Shown here: one piece after another, positions 1-6,065 of the stretch
Layout of the letters: each line of letters begins with the position of its first letter
Position numbering within the stretch: position 1 is the first letter of the stretch
Source of the DNA: Ruminococcus sp. UBA4383
GTDB taxonomy: Bacteria; Bacillota; Clostridia; Oscillospirales; Ruminococcaceae
Reading direction: 5' to 3'
NCBI GenBank assembly: GCA_002389995.1
Contig: DGRR01000169.1
Coordinates: 1,567-13,037, forward strand
Length of the DNA stretch: 11,471 nucleotides
Notes under the pieces: model-generated
Seen by the model: only the letters and a program-made list of their open reading frames with translations
Databases searched by the model: none
Told to the model about the DNA's origin: nothing
Translations under genes and position numbers: made by a program

Positions 1-3
1 CTT

Positions 4-1122
4 ATGGATACAAGGGAGGCTTTTGTGGAATCATTTGGCGGAATAATTGTATTTCTGATTTTTTTCGGACTGCCATTTTATCTGACATATGTCAATATAA
101 AGCTTTTTGTTAAAAATGATAAGGAAAGGCATATGTCGGATTTTTTTACACCTGCTTTCGGAGGATTTTGCTGGCTGATGCTCCTTGCAACACATGAAAT
201 AACGGGAAAATACTGGAATGAACCTGTATACATGGGAAGCCTGCATGAATTTTTAAGTTCGGAATATATTGATATTATAGGCATTGTCACTGTTTTTTCA
301 ATCATTGCATTTTTGATTCTGATTTTCCTCAATCCCGTGAAATTAACTCCGTTTCTTTCGGCATTTGCAATATCAATGTCAGCGGTCGGACTTGTAATAT
401 TTTTGCTTATAAATATTCAGCTTATGGCGGATTACAGTTTTATTGACTTTATGGCATGGCTTTATTATGCAAATCTTTTACTTATATTTGCAAGGCGCAC
501 AAGAGTTCATATAACCGAAAATGTCAGAATTGCAAACGATACCGAAAGAGTTTACAGGAGTAAATTTGCCGAAAAACTTGCGGAAATATGCTCCGATATT
601 TCAAAAATGACAGCTTTCTGCTTTATGATGATACTCCCCATAGCCGTGATAATTGAAGTAGCGTATATACTTATGGGACAAGGTGCGGACGGCTTTATAA
701 AGGTATTTACAGATACGGCTGACTGGACTTTTTCACAGCAGCAGCCTCCGCCTCCGCTTGAACATGACGGGCATTATTTATGCACAGTTGCCGCAGGCGG
801 TCATAAGAAATTAGTAAAGCCGATTCGTTACGGCAAAAGAGGTAAAAATATTATTCTCGTGAACCGACAGCTTGCCGCAGCTAATGCCTTTGAGGATTTA
901 ATAGCCGAAAAACTGCCGAGATTTCACAGGAAAATAAGAAATTTTTACAATAAGTACGGCTATCCGATTTCAAAACATATCACAACACCTTTAAGGGCTG
1001 ATATAGTGTATATTTTAATGAAACCGCTTGAATGGGTATTCATATTTGTGCTTTATGCGTTCGACAGACAGCCCGAAAACAGAATAGCTGTACAGTACAG
1101 CGATTATAAAAATAAATTCTAA
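4..1122 (+). CDS. Polytopic membrane protein of unknown function (probable DUF6688)
   Basis: A 372-residue protein if it starts at the first ATG. The frame is open to the window edge and only three bases precede it, so the true start and ribosome-binding site may lie outside. Hydrophobic segments likely to span the membrane lie near residues 12-32, 48-63, 90-110, 115-137, 145-163 and 203-224. A polar C-terminal part follows. It contains HYLCTVAAGGH (257-267), which could bind a metal through Cys260 and His257/His267, then VNRQLAAANAFEDL (286-299) and, near the end, ADIVYILMKPLEWVF (332-346). I associate this C-terminal signature with the uncharacterised DUF6688 membrane family, from memory only. 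No catalytic function can be assigned. The stop is 13 bases before the topoisomerase gene, which suggests co-transcription. Confidence 0.75.
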   Translation: MDTREAFVESFGGIIVFLIFFGLPFYLTYVNIKLFVKNDKERHMSDFFTPAFGGFCWLMLLATHEITGKYWNEPVYMGSLHEFLSSEYIDIIGIVTVFSIIAFLILIFLNPVKLTPFLSAFAISMSAVGLVIFLLINIQLMADYSFIDFMAWLYYANLLLIFARRTRVHITENVRIANDTERVYRSKFAEKLAEICSDISKMTAFCFMMILPIAVIIEVAYILMGQGADGFIKVFTDTADWTFSQQQPPPPLEHDGHYLCTVAAGGHKKLVKPIRYGKRGKNIILVNRQLAAANAFEDLIAEKLPRFHRKIRNFYNKYGYPISKHITTPLRADIVYILMKPLEWVFIFVLYAFDRQPENRIAVQYSDYKNKF

Positions 1123-1135
1123 ACAGGAGATAGAA

Positions 1136-3370
1136 ATGGCAAGAAAAAAAGAAATTAAAAATAAAAAACCTGCTTTCAAGCATGAGGCATACATCGAGGG
1201 TTCGGGAAGTATTGTTGATGAAAAAATTACCGATACCCTTAAAAAGAATTATATGCCCTATGCCATGAGCGTTATTATATCCCGTGCGTTGCCCGAAATA
1301 GACGGCTTTAAGCCCTCACACAGAAAATTGTTGTACATGATGTATAAGAGGGGACTTCTCAACCCCGATAAGGAACGTTCAAAGTCCGCAAATGTTGTCG
1401 GCGAAACTATGAAACTCAACCCACACGGCGATCAGGCTATCTATGAAACTCTCGTCCGTATGACAAGGGGCAATGAATCACTCCTGCACCCGTATATTGA
1501 TTCAAAGGGAAATTTCGGAAAACAGTATTCAAGCAAGATGCATTTTGCCGCACCACGTTACACGGAAGTAAAACTTGAAAAAATATGCAACGAGCTTTTC
1601 CGTGACATCGACAGGGAAACAGTGGATTTTGTCCCGAATTATGATAATACCATGCAGGAGCCTACGCTTTTGCCTGCAACATTCCCGACAGTCCTTGTAA
1701 ATTCCAATACGGGAATAGCCGTATCAATGGCAAGCAACGTGTGTCCGTTCAATTTGCAGGAGGTATGCGAAACTACTATCCAGTTAATGAAAAATCCCAA
1801 TCATGATATATTGTCAACTCTCAAAGGTCCTGATTTCCCCGGCGGAGGATTCATGCTCTATGATGAGGACGAACTTAAAAAAGTCTATGAAACAGGCAGG
1901 GGAAGTATTAAAATCCGTTCAAAATACAGCTACGACAAATCTGCAAACTGTATCGAAATAACCGAAATTCCCTATACAACTACTGTTGAATCTATAATTG
2001 ACAAAATAGTTGATTTGGTAAAACAGGGAAAAGTAAGGGAAGTTTCATATATCCGTGACGAAACGGATATTGACGGTCTTAAAATCGCAATAGATTTGAA
2101 GCGTGGCACTGACCCCGAAAAACTCATGCAGAAACTTTTCAGGCTTACACCTTTGCAGGACAGCTATCCGTGCAATTTCAATATACTTATCGCAGGTACT
2201 CCGAAAGTTATGGGAGTAAGGGAAATTCTCACCGAATGGACGGCTTTCCGTGAGGAATGTATACAAAGACGTACATATTTTGATTTGCAGAAGAAAAAGG
2301 AAAAACTTCATCTCCTTGAAGCACTTTCAAAAATACTACTCGATTTGGACAAGGCAATAAAAATAATCCGTGAAACCGAAAAGGAATCCGATGTTGTCCC
2401 GAATCTTATGAAAAGTTTCGGCATAGATGAGATTCAGGCTGAATATGTCGCTGAAATCAAACTCAGAAACATCAACAGACAGTATATCCTCCGCAGAATC
2501 GAAGAAGTCGATACCCTTAAAGCTGATATTGCCGAAATGGAAGATATTTTGCAGGATAAGAAAAAAATCAGAAAGATAATAATTAAAGAATTAAAGGACG
2601 TTATCAAAAATTACGCACAGCCCAGAAAAACTCTTTTCTATTATCAGTCCGATATTCAGGAGGAGGAAATTATTGATGATACTCCCGACTATCCCGTTAA
2701 TATTTTCGTGTCAGAAAGCGGATATTTCAAGAAAATAACTCCCCAGTCCCTCCGCATGAGCAGTGAACAGAAACTCAAAGAGGGAGACTATATAGTCCAG
2801 AATTTCGAGACTACAAACAAAACCGAACTTGTATTCTTCTCCGACAAGGCTCAGGCATATAAATCAAAGGCAAGCTCCTTTGACGATACAAAGGCAAGCG
2901 TTATGGGTGACTATATCCCCGCAAAACTCGGATTTGATGAGGGCGAAGGTCTTAAACTCCTCGTCCCTACCACCGATTACAGCGGATATATAGTATTTTT
3001 CTTTGAAAACGGAAAAGCCGCAAAAGTCCCGATGAAATCCTATGAAACAAAAACTAACCGCCGAAAACTTACCAAAGCCTATTCCGATAAATCCCCCCTT
3101 GCCGCAGCCGTATTCATTCCCGAAGATTGTGATATGCTTGTAAGGGCATCAGGCGGACATACCGTTTTATTCAATTCTTCACTCATAATGCAGAAATCCA
3201 CAAGAGATTCTCAGGGCATTCAGGTAATCAGTCTGAAAAAAAATGCAATACTCTCATTTGCCGCAACTGTAACAGGTGAAAATAATCTCGAAAAATACCG
3301 TGTAAATACTCTTCCGGCCGCAGGAAAACCTGCCAAGGAACTCGGTGACCCAAATCAATTGTCATTTTGA
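1136..3370 (+). CDS. parC: Type IIA DNA topoisomerase subunit A (ParC/GyrA-like, probably topoisomerase IV)
   Basis: A 744-residue breakage-reunion subunit that would pair with a GyrB/ParE-type ATPase, not present here, to pass one DNA duplex through another. The N-terminus has the family opening (YMPYAMSVIISRALPEIDG, 39-57). NPHGDQAIYETLVRM (95-109) is the helix that includes the quinolone region. GNFG (125-128) precedes the catalytic tyrosine Tyr142 in AAPRYTE. A coiled-coil arm (about 375-480) and a divergent C-terminal domain (about 515-744) follow. I see no GyrA box in the C-terminal domain, which argues for a ParC-like decatenating or relaxing enzyme rather than gyrase; the symbol is given on that basis. 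The position equivalent to E. coli GyrA Ser83 is Gln100, and Asp87 is Glu104. The start is supported by AGGAG at 1125-1129. Type IIA subunit A is certain; the gyrase versus topoisomerase IV assignment is not. Confidence 0.93.
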   Translation: MARKKEIKNKKPAFKHEAYIEGSGSIVDEKITDTLKKNYMPYAMSVIISRALPEIDGFKPSHRKLLYMMYKRGLLNPDKERSKSANVVGETMKLNPHGDQAIYETLVRMTRGNESLLHPYIDSKGNFGKQYSSKMHFAAPRYTEVKLEKICNELFRDIDRETVDFVPNYDNTMQEPTLLPATFPTVLVNSNTGIAVSMASNVCPFNLQEVCETTIQLMKNPNHDILSTLKGPDFPGGGFMLYDEDELKKVYETGRGSIKIRSKYSYDKSANCIEITEIPYTTTVESIIDKIVDLVKQGKVREVSYIRDETDIDGLKIAIDLKRGTDPEKLMQKLFRLTPLQDSYPCNFNILIAGTPKVMGVREILTEWTAFREECIQRRTYFDLQKKKEKLHLLEALSKILLDLDKAIKIIRETEKESDVVPNLMKSFGIDEIQAEYVAEIKLRNINRQYILRRIEEVDTLKADIAEMEDILQDKKKIRKIIIKELKDVIKNYAQPRKTLFYYQSDIQEEEIIDDTPDYPVNIFVSESGYFKKITPQSLRMSSEQKLKEGDYIVQNFETTNKTELVFFSDKAQAYKSKASSFDDTKASVMGDYIPAKLGFDEGEGLKLLVPTTDYSGYIVFFFENGKAAKVPMKSYETKTNRRKLTKAYSDKSPLAAAVFIPEDCDMLVRASGGHTVLFNSSLIMQKSTRDSQGIQVISLKKNAILSFAATVTGENNLEKYRVNTLPAAGKPAKELGDPNQLSF

Positions 3371-3415
3371 CCAATATATGCATTATATCGTTAGTCTATT
3401 CCGTCAATAAAACTG

Positions 3416-3444
3416 TTGACTTTTAATTAAAATTCAGTTATAAT
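3416..3444 (+). promoter_or_regulatory. Housekeeping-sigma promoter for the pilin-like gene
   Basis: TTGACT (3416-3421) and TATAAT (3439-3444) are separated by exactly 17 bases, a near-perfect sigma-70/SigA promoter. Transcription would start near 3451, giving a leader of about 40 bases ending in the GGAGGG ribosome-binding site (3479-3484). The 12 bases AAAACTGTTGAC over the -35 element recur in the promoter at 9216-9244. The 120-base gap before the pilin gene shows no clear intrinsic terminator for the topoisomerase gene. Confidence 0.85.
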
Positions 3445-3490
3445 ATACATGATGTGAACAACTTATGAATAAATTAACGGAGGGTTTGTT

Positions 3491-4012
3491 ATGAGAAAGA
3501 ATGGATTTACACTTGTTGAACTTATCACTGTTATAGCTATCATCAGCGTTCTCGCTGCACTGCTTATTCCTTCAATGGTCGGCTATATTGACAAAGCCAA
3601 AAAAACCGCTGATAAATCTGCAGCCTCCACAATAGGTAAAGCCGCTATGGGTGTAAATGCCGAAACTACCGAAAAAGATATTTTTGCAGGCGGTTCGGAT
3701 TTCATCGTGAGTGCGCTTACAACTTCCGGAACGGAAAGTTATAAATTCACTGCACTTTGCATGAATGACGGGGACGGCTGGAAAGCTTTTGACAGCACTT
3801 CAGATGAATTTGCTGATTTGCTCAACGATGAATCAGATATAGTCGAGGTAAGCAACGGTATAAATATTAAATATCACAGTGCAAGAAAAGATACAGACTG
3901 CTGGGTAGTAGGTTACAGTGCCGAAAATAACAGAGTTGAAGTCTGGACGGGAAATAATTCAGGAACTCCTTCTTACAGAGTTTTCCCAAGTCCCGACAAA
4001 GCATATGCATAA
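3491..4012 (+). CDS. Type IV pilin-like prepilin (class III signal peptide)
   Basis: A 173-residue protein beginning MRKNGFTLVELITVIAI, a textbook prepilin. There is a short basic leader, predicted cleavage by prepilin peptidase between Gly5 and Phe6, and Glu10, which becomes Glu5 of the mature protein and is needed for subunit assembly. The hydrophobic helix runs to about residue 30. The rest is a Ser/Thr/Asp-rich globular part with only two cysteines, Cys90 and Cys137, which could form a C-terminal disulfide loop. Family knowledge: such proteins form type IV pili or pseudopili. In Ruminococcus albus a pilin-like protein, CbpC, was linked to cellulose binding; whether this is an orthologue cannot be told here. 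The start is set by GGAGGG six bases upstream. It has its own promoter, and a terminator follows directly. No pilus assembly genes are in the window. Confidence 0.9.
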   Translation: MRKNGFTLVELITVIAIISVLAALLIPSMVGYIDKAKKTADKSAASTIGKAAMGVNAETTEKDIFAGGSDFIVSALTTSGTESYKFTALCMNDGDGWKAFDSTSDEFADLLNDESDIVEVSNGINIKYHSARKDTDCWVVGYSAENNRVEVWTGNNSGTPSYRVFPSPDKAYA

Positions 4013-4013
4013 T

Positions 4014-4043
4014 AAAAAGCGGACATTTTTTGTCCGCTTTTTT
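4014..4043 (+). terminator. Intrinsic terminator between pilin-like and pseudokinase genes
   Basis: AAAAAGCGGACA (4014-4025) pairs with TGTCCGCTTTTT, around a loop of five T, and runs straight into a run of six T (4038-4043). It begins one base after the pilin stop codon. The next gene's ribosome-binding site (GAGGG, 4050-4054) is only six bases beyond the T run, so any transcript of that gene that starts upstream must read through this structure. Confidence 0.85.
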
Positions 4044-4059
4044 AGAAACGAGGGAGCGT

Positions 4060-5298
4060 ATGTCCATTGACATAATTAAAAATGAAGTACTCAACGGCAG
4101 TTCATTTCAGAATTTCAGAAAACAATACCGCACATCTCTGGGTTATTCAAATGAGAATATTGCTGATTTCAACCTTGTATCAGTAGGCAATAAATACCGT
4201 CTGAGGGCAGAGAAACTTCATTTTCACGATTACAGAAACAATGATGCAGTTCTGAAAGATATAGGCAGTATAAATAAAAGACTTTCAGTTATGATTAAAT
4301 TTTATTCATGCCAGAGTATCCTTAAATATCAGCATGATAAATTTTCAATGAAATGCCATTGTTTTGAAAAAAATAACGGCGACAAAATATGGTGTCTGCT
4401 CTCCCTGAGTGAGTACGGAACCAGCGTTGAACAATTGCTTAAAGAAAACCGCTTTGAAAATACTGAAAAAAATATCCTTAAACTTGCAATAGATGTCTGC
4501 AAAGCCCTTAAAGCATTCCACGATGCAGGCGAAACTCATATGTATATAGCCCCCGAAAATATATTCCTCAGCGAAAACGGAAGATATAAACTCGGACGGG
4601 CTGCTGTAATTTCTGATGAAAGACGACTCAATTCTTCGGGAATGCTCTATGACGGAACTTATGACAGACAATCAGATATATATATGTTCGGAAAATGTCT
4701 CAGCTATATCGTCAGCAATCTCCCCGGAAATATGTTTTCACGCAGAACAGGAAGCAAAAAAATAAGCCGTATCGTCGAACGTGCCTGCGATGTCAGCAAG
4801 TACGAAAGATATATGAATATAGACGAAATCATAACAGATATCGAAAGTATTTCCCAGACAAACAGAACACCTCTGTATATAGCTGCGGCTGCGGCTGTTC
4901 TCGTGACGGCAGGCATCATTACAGCAGTTGCGGTTTCATCGGGAAGTGATAATCCTTCAACTGAAAAATCAGCGGGAATTGTTTCAGAAGAATTGAAACA
5001 ACCTGATGAATCAGATGAATCGGACGGATTAAGTATAAAATTCGGAGATATCAACAATGACGGGAAAATTGATACAAGTGATGCATCACAGCTTTTGTCG
5101 GTCTATTCCATAGCATCAACATCAGGCAGAAAACTTTCAGACGTTGAAATGGCTGTATATGATATAAATGCTGACGGTGTTGTCAATTCATCAGATGCAG
5201 GATTCATACTTGAATATTATTCCCTGAAATCAACAAACAAAGTTGATTCTTTCAAGGATTTCATCAATGAACAGAATAAACAGTCTGCCACCGGGTAG
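4060..5298 (+). CDS. Membrane-anchored pseudokinase with extracellular dockerin
   Basis: A 412-residue protein with three parts. Residues about 30-265 form a degraded Ser/Thr protein-kinase fold. The catalytic-loop equivalent is HMYIAPENIFL (160-170), where HRD has become His-Met-Tyr162 and the loop Lys is Ala164. The DFG equivalent after KLG is Arg180-Ala-Ala. The SDIYMFG stretch with Asp206 is kept, and no clear VAIK lysine is visible. The general base and magnesium-binding Asp are therefore both missing, and I infer no phosphotransfer. Residues 272-293 are one transmembrane helix. After an acidic linker, 327-402 form a type I dockerin with two calcium loops: GDINNDGKIDTSDAS (329-343) and YDINADGVVNSSDAG (367-381). 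The order places the kinase fold inside and the dockerin outside, where it could dock to a cohesin. The start is the ATG at 4060 with GAGGG five bases upstream; an in-frame TTG at 4030 lies inside the terminator stem-loop and is unlikely. It follows the pilin gene. Confidence 0.88.
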   Translation: MSIDIIKNEVLNGSSFQNFRKQYRTSLGYSNENIADFNLVSVGNKYRLRAEKLHFHDYRNNDAVLKDIGSINKRLSVMIKFYSCQSILKYQHDKFSMKCHCFEKNNGDKIWCLLSLSEYGTSVEQLLKENRFENTEKNILKLAIDVCKALKAFHDAGETHMYIAPENIFLSENGRYKLGRAAVISDERRLNSSGMLYDGTYDRQSDIYMFGKCLSYIVSNLPGNMFSRRTGSKKISRIVERACDVSKYERYMNIDEIITDIESISQTNRTPLYIAAAAAVLVTAGIITAVAVSSGSDNPSTEKSAGIVSEELKQPDESDESDGLSIKFGDINNDGKIDTSDASQLLSVYSIASTSGRKLSDVEMAVYDINADGVVNSSDAGFILEYYSLKSTNKVDSFKDFINEQNKQSATG

Positions 5299-5302
5299 GA
5301 AT

Positions 5303-5362
5303 GTAAAAAACATTCGTGTGCATATCATTAGGTCTTTGAAGATATGCATATGAATGTTTTAC
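5303..5362 (+). promoter_or_regulatory. Long hairpin in the pnuC leader: terminator or attenuator
   Basis: Bases 5303-5326 pair with 5341-5362: 22 base pairs, one two-base bulge (5309-5310) and a 14-base loop. Two positions (5316/5351 and 5318/5349) are G-U pairs only in plus-strand RNA and would be A-C mismatches in minus-strand RNA, which favours a plus-strand RNA structure. Five T (5363-5367) follow the stem, and the pnuC ribosome-binding site GGAGG comes immediately after (5368-5372). It can serve as the terminator of the pseudokinase gene, as an attenuator, or as a translational control element. It does not resemble a TPP riboswitch. I could not match it to the known pnuC-associated NAD+-II element. 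Confidence 0.7.
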
Positions 5363-5377
5363 TTTTTGGAGGTAATT

Positions 5378-6049
5378 ATGAAATATTTTACAAAGGGAGA
5401 AATATTTCTCCTTACAGGTTCAGTATTGCTTATAATATCATCATTTTTGATATTCGGAGGAAACTATATCAATTTAATATCCTCGCTTATAGGAGTTGTA
5501 TCGCTTATCTTTGCGGCAAAGGGAAATCCGTTAGGACCTCTTTTAATGGTAATATTCAGCGTGATGTACGGAATAATATCCTTTAAGTTTTCCTACTATG
5601 GCGAAATGATAACCTATGTGGGAATGACAGGACCTATGGCATTGTTTTCGCTCATAGCATGGCTTAAAAATCCATATGAGGGCAAGAAATCAGAAGTAAA
5701 AGTAAATCATATAAATAAAAAAGAAATTGTATTCATGCTGTTTTTTACACTGATAGTTACAGTCATATTTTATTTCATACTGAAATATTTCAATACGGCA
5801 AATTTATTTTTCAGCACAATATCCGTAACGACAAGCTTTGCGGCAGTATATCTCACATTCAGGAGAAGTCCGTTTTTTGCGGCAGTATATGCCATGAATG
5901 ATATGATACTGATAGTTTTGTGGGGGCTTGCATCGAGGGAAAATATTGAATACATATCTGTACTGATATGCTTTGCGGTATTTTTTGTAAATGATATATA
6001 CGGCTTTATAAACTGGAAAAAAATGGAAAAAATACAGGGTACTGTTTAG
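5378..6049 (+). CDS. pnuC: PnuC-family vitamin transporter (probably nicotinamide riboside)
   Basis: A 223-residue integral membrane protein with about seven or eight hydrophobic segments, the normal size for PnuC. Signatures seen are MNDMILIVLW (173-182) and, at the C-terminus, NDIYGFINWKKME (205-217), the Asn-Asp-Tyr-Gly-Asn-Trp pattern of the family. PnuC proteins carry pyridine nucleoside precursors across the membrane by facilitated diffusion, with trapping by phosphorylation inside. Relatives PnuT and PnuX carry thiamine and riboflavin, so the substrate is not certain from sequence alone. The start is the ATG at 5378, with GGAGG five bases upstream; an in-frame ATG at 5354 lies inside the hairpin stem and lacks a ribosome-binding site. 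No nad or nrt genes are nearby. The stop codon lies in the loop of the following terminator. Confidence 0.87.
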   Translation: MKYFTKGEIFLLTGSVLLIISSFLIFGGNYINLISSLIGVVSLIFAAKGNPLGPLLMVIFSVMYGIISFKFSYYGEMITYVGMTGPMALFSLIAWLKNPYEGKKSEVKVNHINKKEIVFMLFFTLIVTVIFYFILKYFNTANLFFSTISVTTSFAAVYLTFRRSPFFAAVYAMNDMILIVLWGLASRENIEYISVLICFAVFFVNDIYGFINWKKMEKIQGTV

Positions 6050-6061
6050 TACCCTGTATTT
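6030..6061. terminator. Bidirectional intrinsic terminator between pnuC and the GH43 gene
   Basis: A perfect 14-bp stem, 6030-6043 with 6048-6061 (core ATACAGGGTACT), has a four-base loop. The pnuC stop TAG (6047-6049) overlaps the loop, so the last codons of pnuC are part of the terminator. On the minus strand, which serves the convergent GH43 gene ending at 6066, the stem is followed by six T (plus-strand A 6027-6032). On the plus strand it is followed by the weaker TATTGTTAT. It looks stronger for the GH43 gene. Confidence 0.85.
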
Positions 6062-6065
6062 ATTG

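Noticed and set aside
3465..3494. Possible nine-codon leader peptide (MNKLTEGLL) whose stop overlaps the pilin start as ATGA
   Set aside because: No ribosome-binding site precedes it and its codons run through the pilin gene's own Shine-Dalgarno; a frame this short is expected by chance.
4030..4059. Ten extra N-terminal codons for the pseudokinase starting at TTG 4030
   Set aside because: The TTG lies in the loop and stem of the terminator and has no ribosome-binding site; the ATG at 4060 has GAGGG at good spacing.
4704..5057. Minus-strand frame of 117 codons opposite the pseudokinase gene
   Set aside because: It lies wholly antisense to a well supported coding region and shows no domain or ribosome-binding site.
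5354..5377. Upstream ATG for pnuC at 5354, and a separate 80-codon frame from 5344
   Set aside because: Both starts are inside the hairpin stem without a ribosome-binding site. The longer frame lacks any family signature and overlaps pnuC, while the ATG at 5378 has GGAGG.
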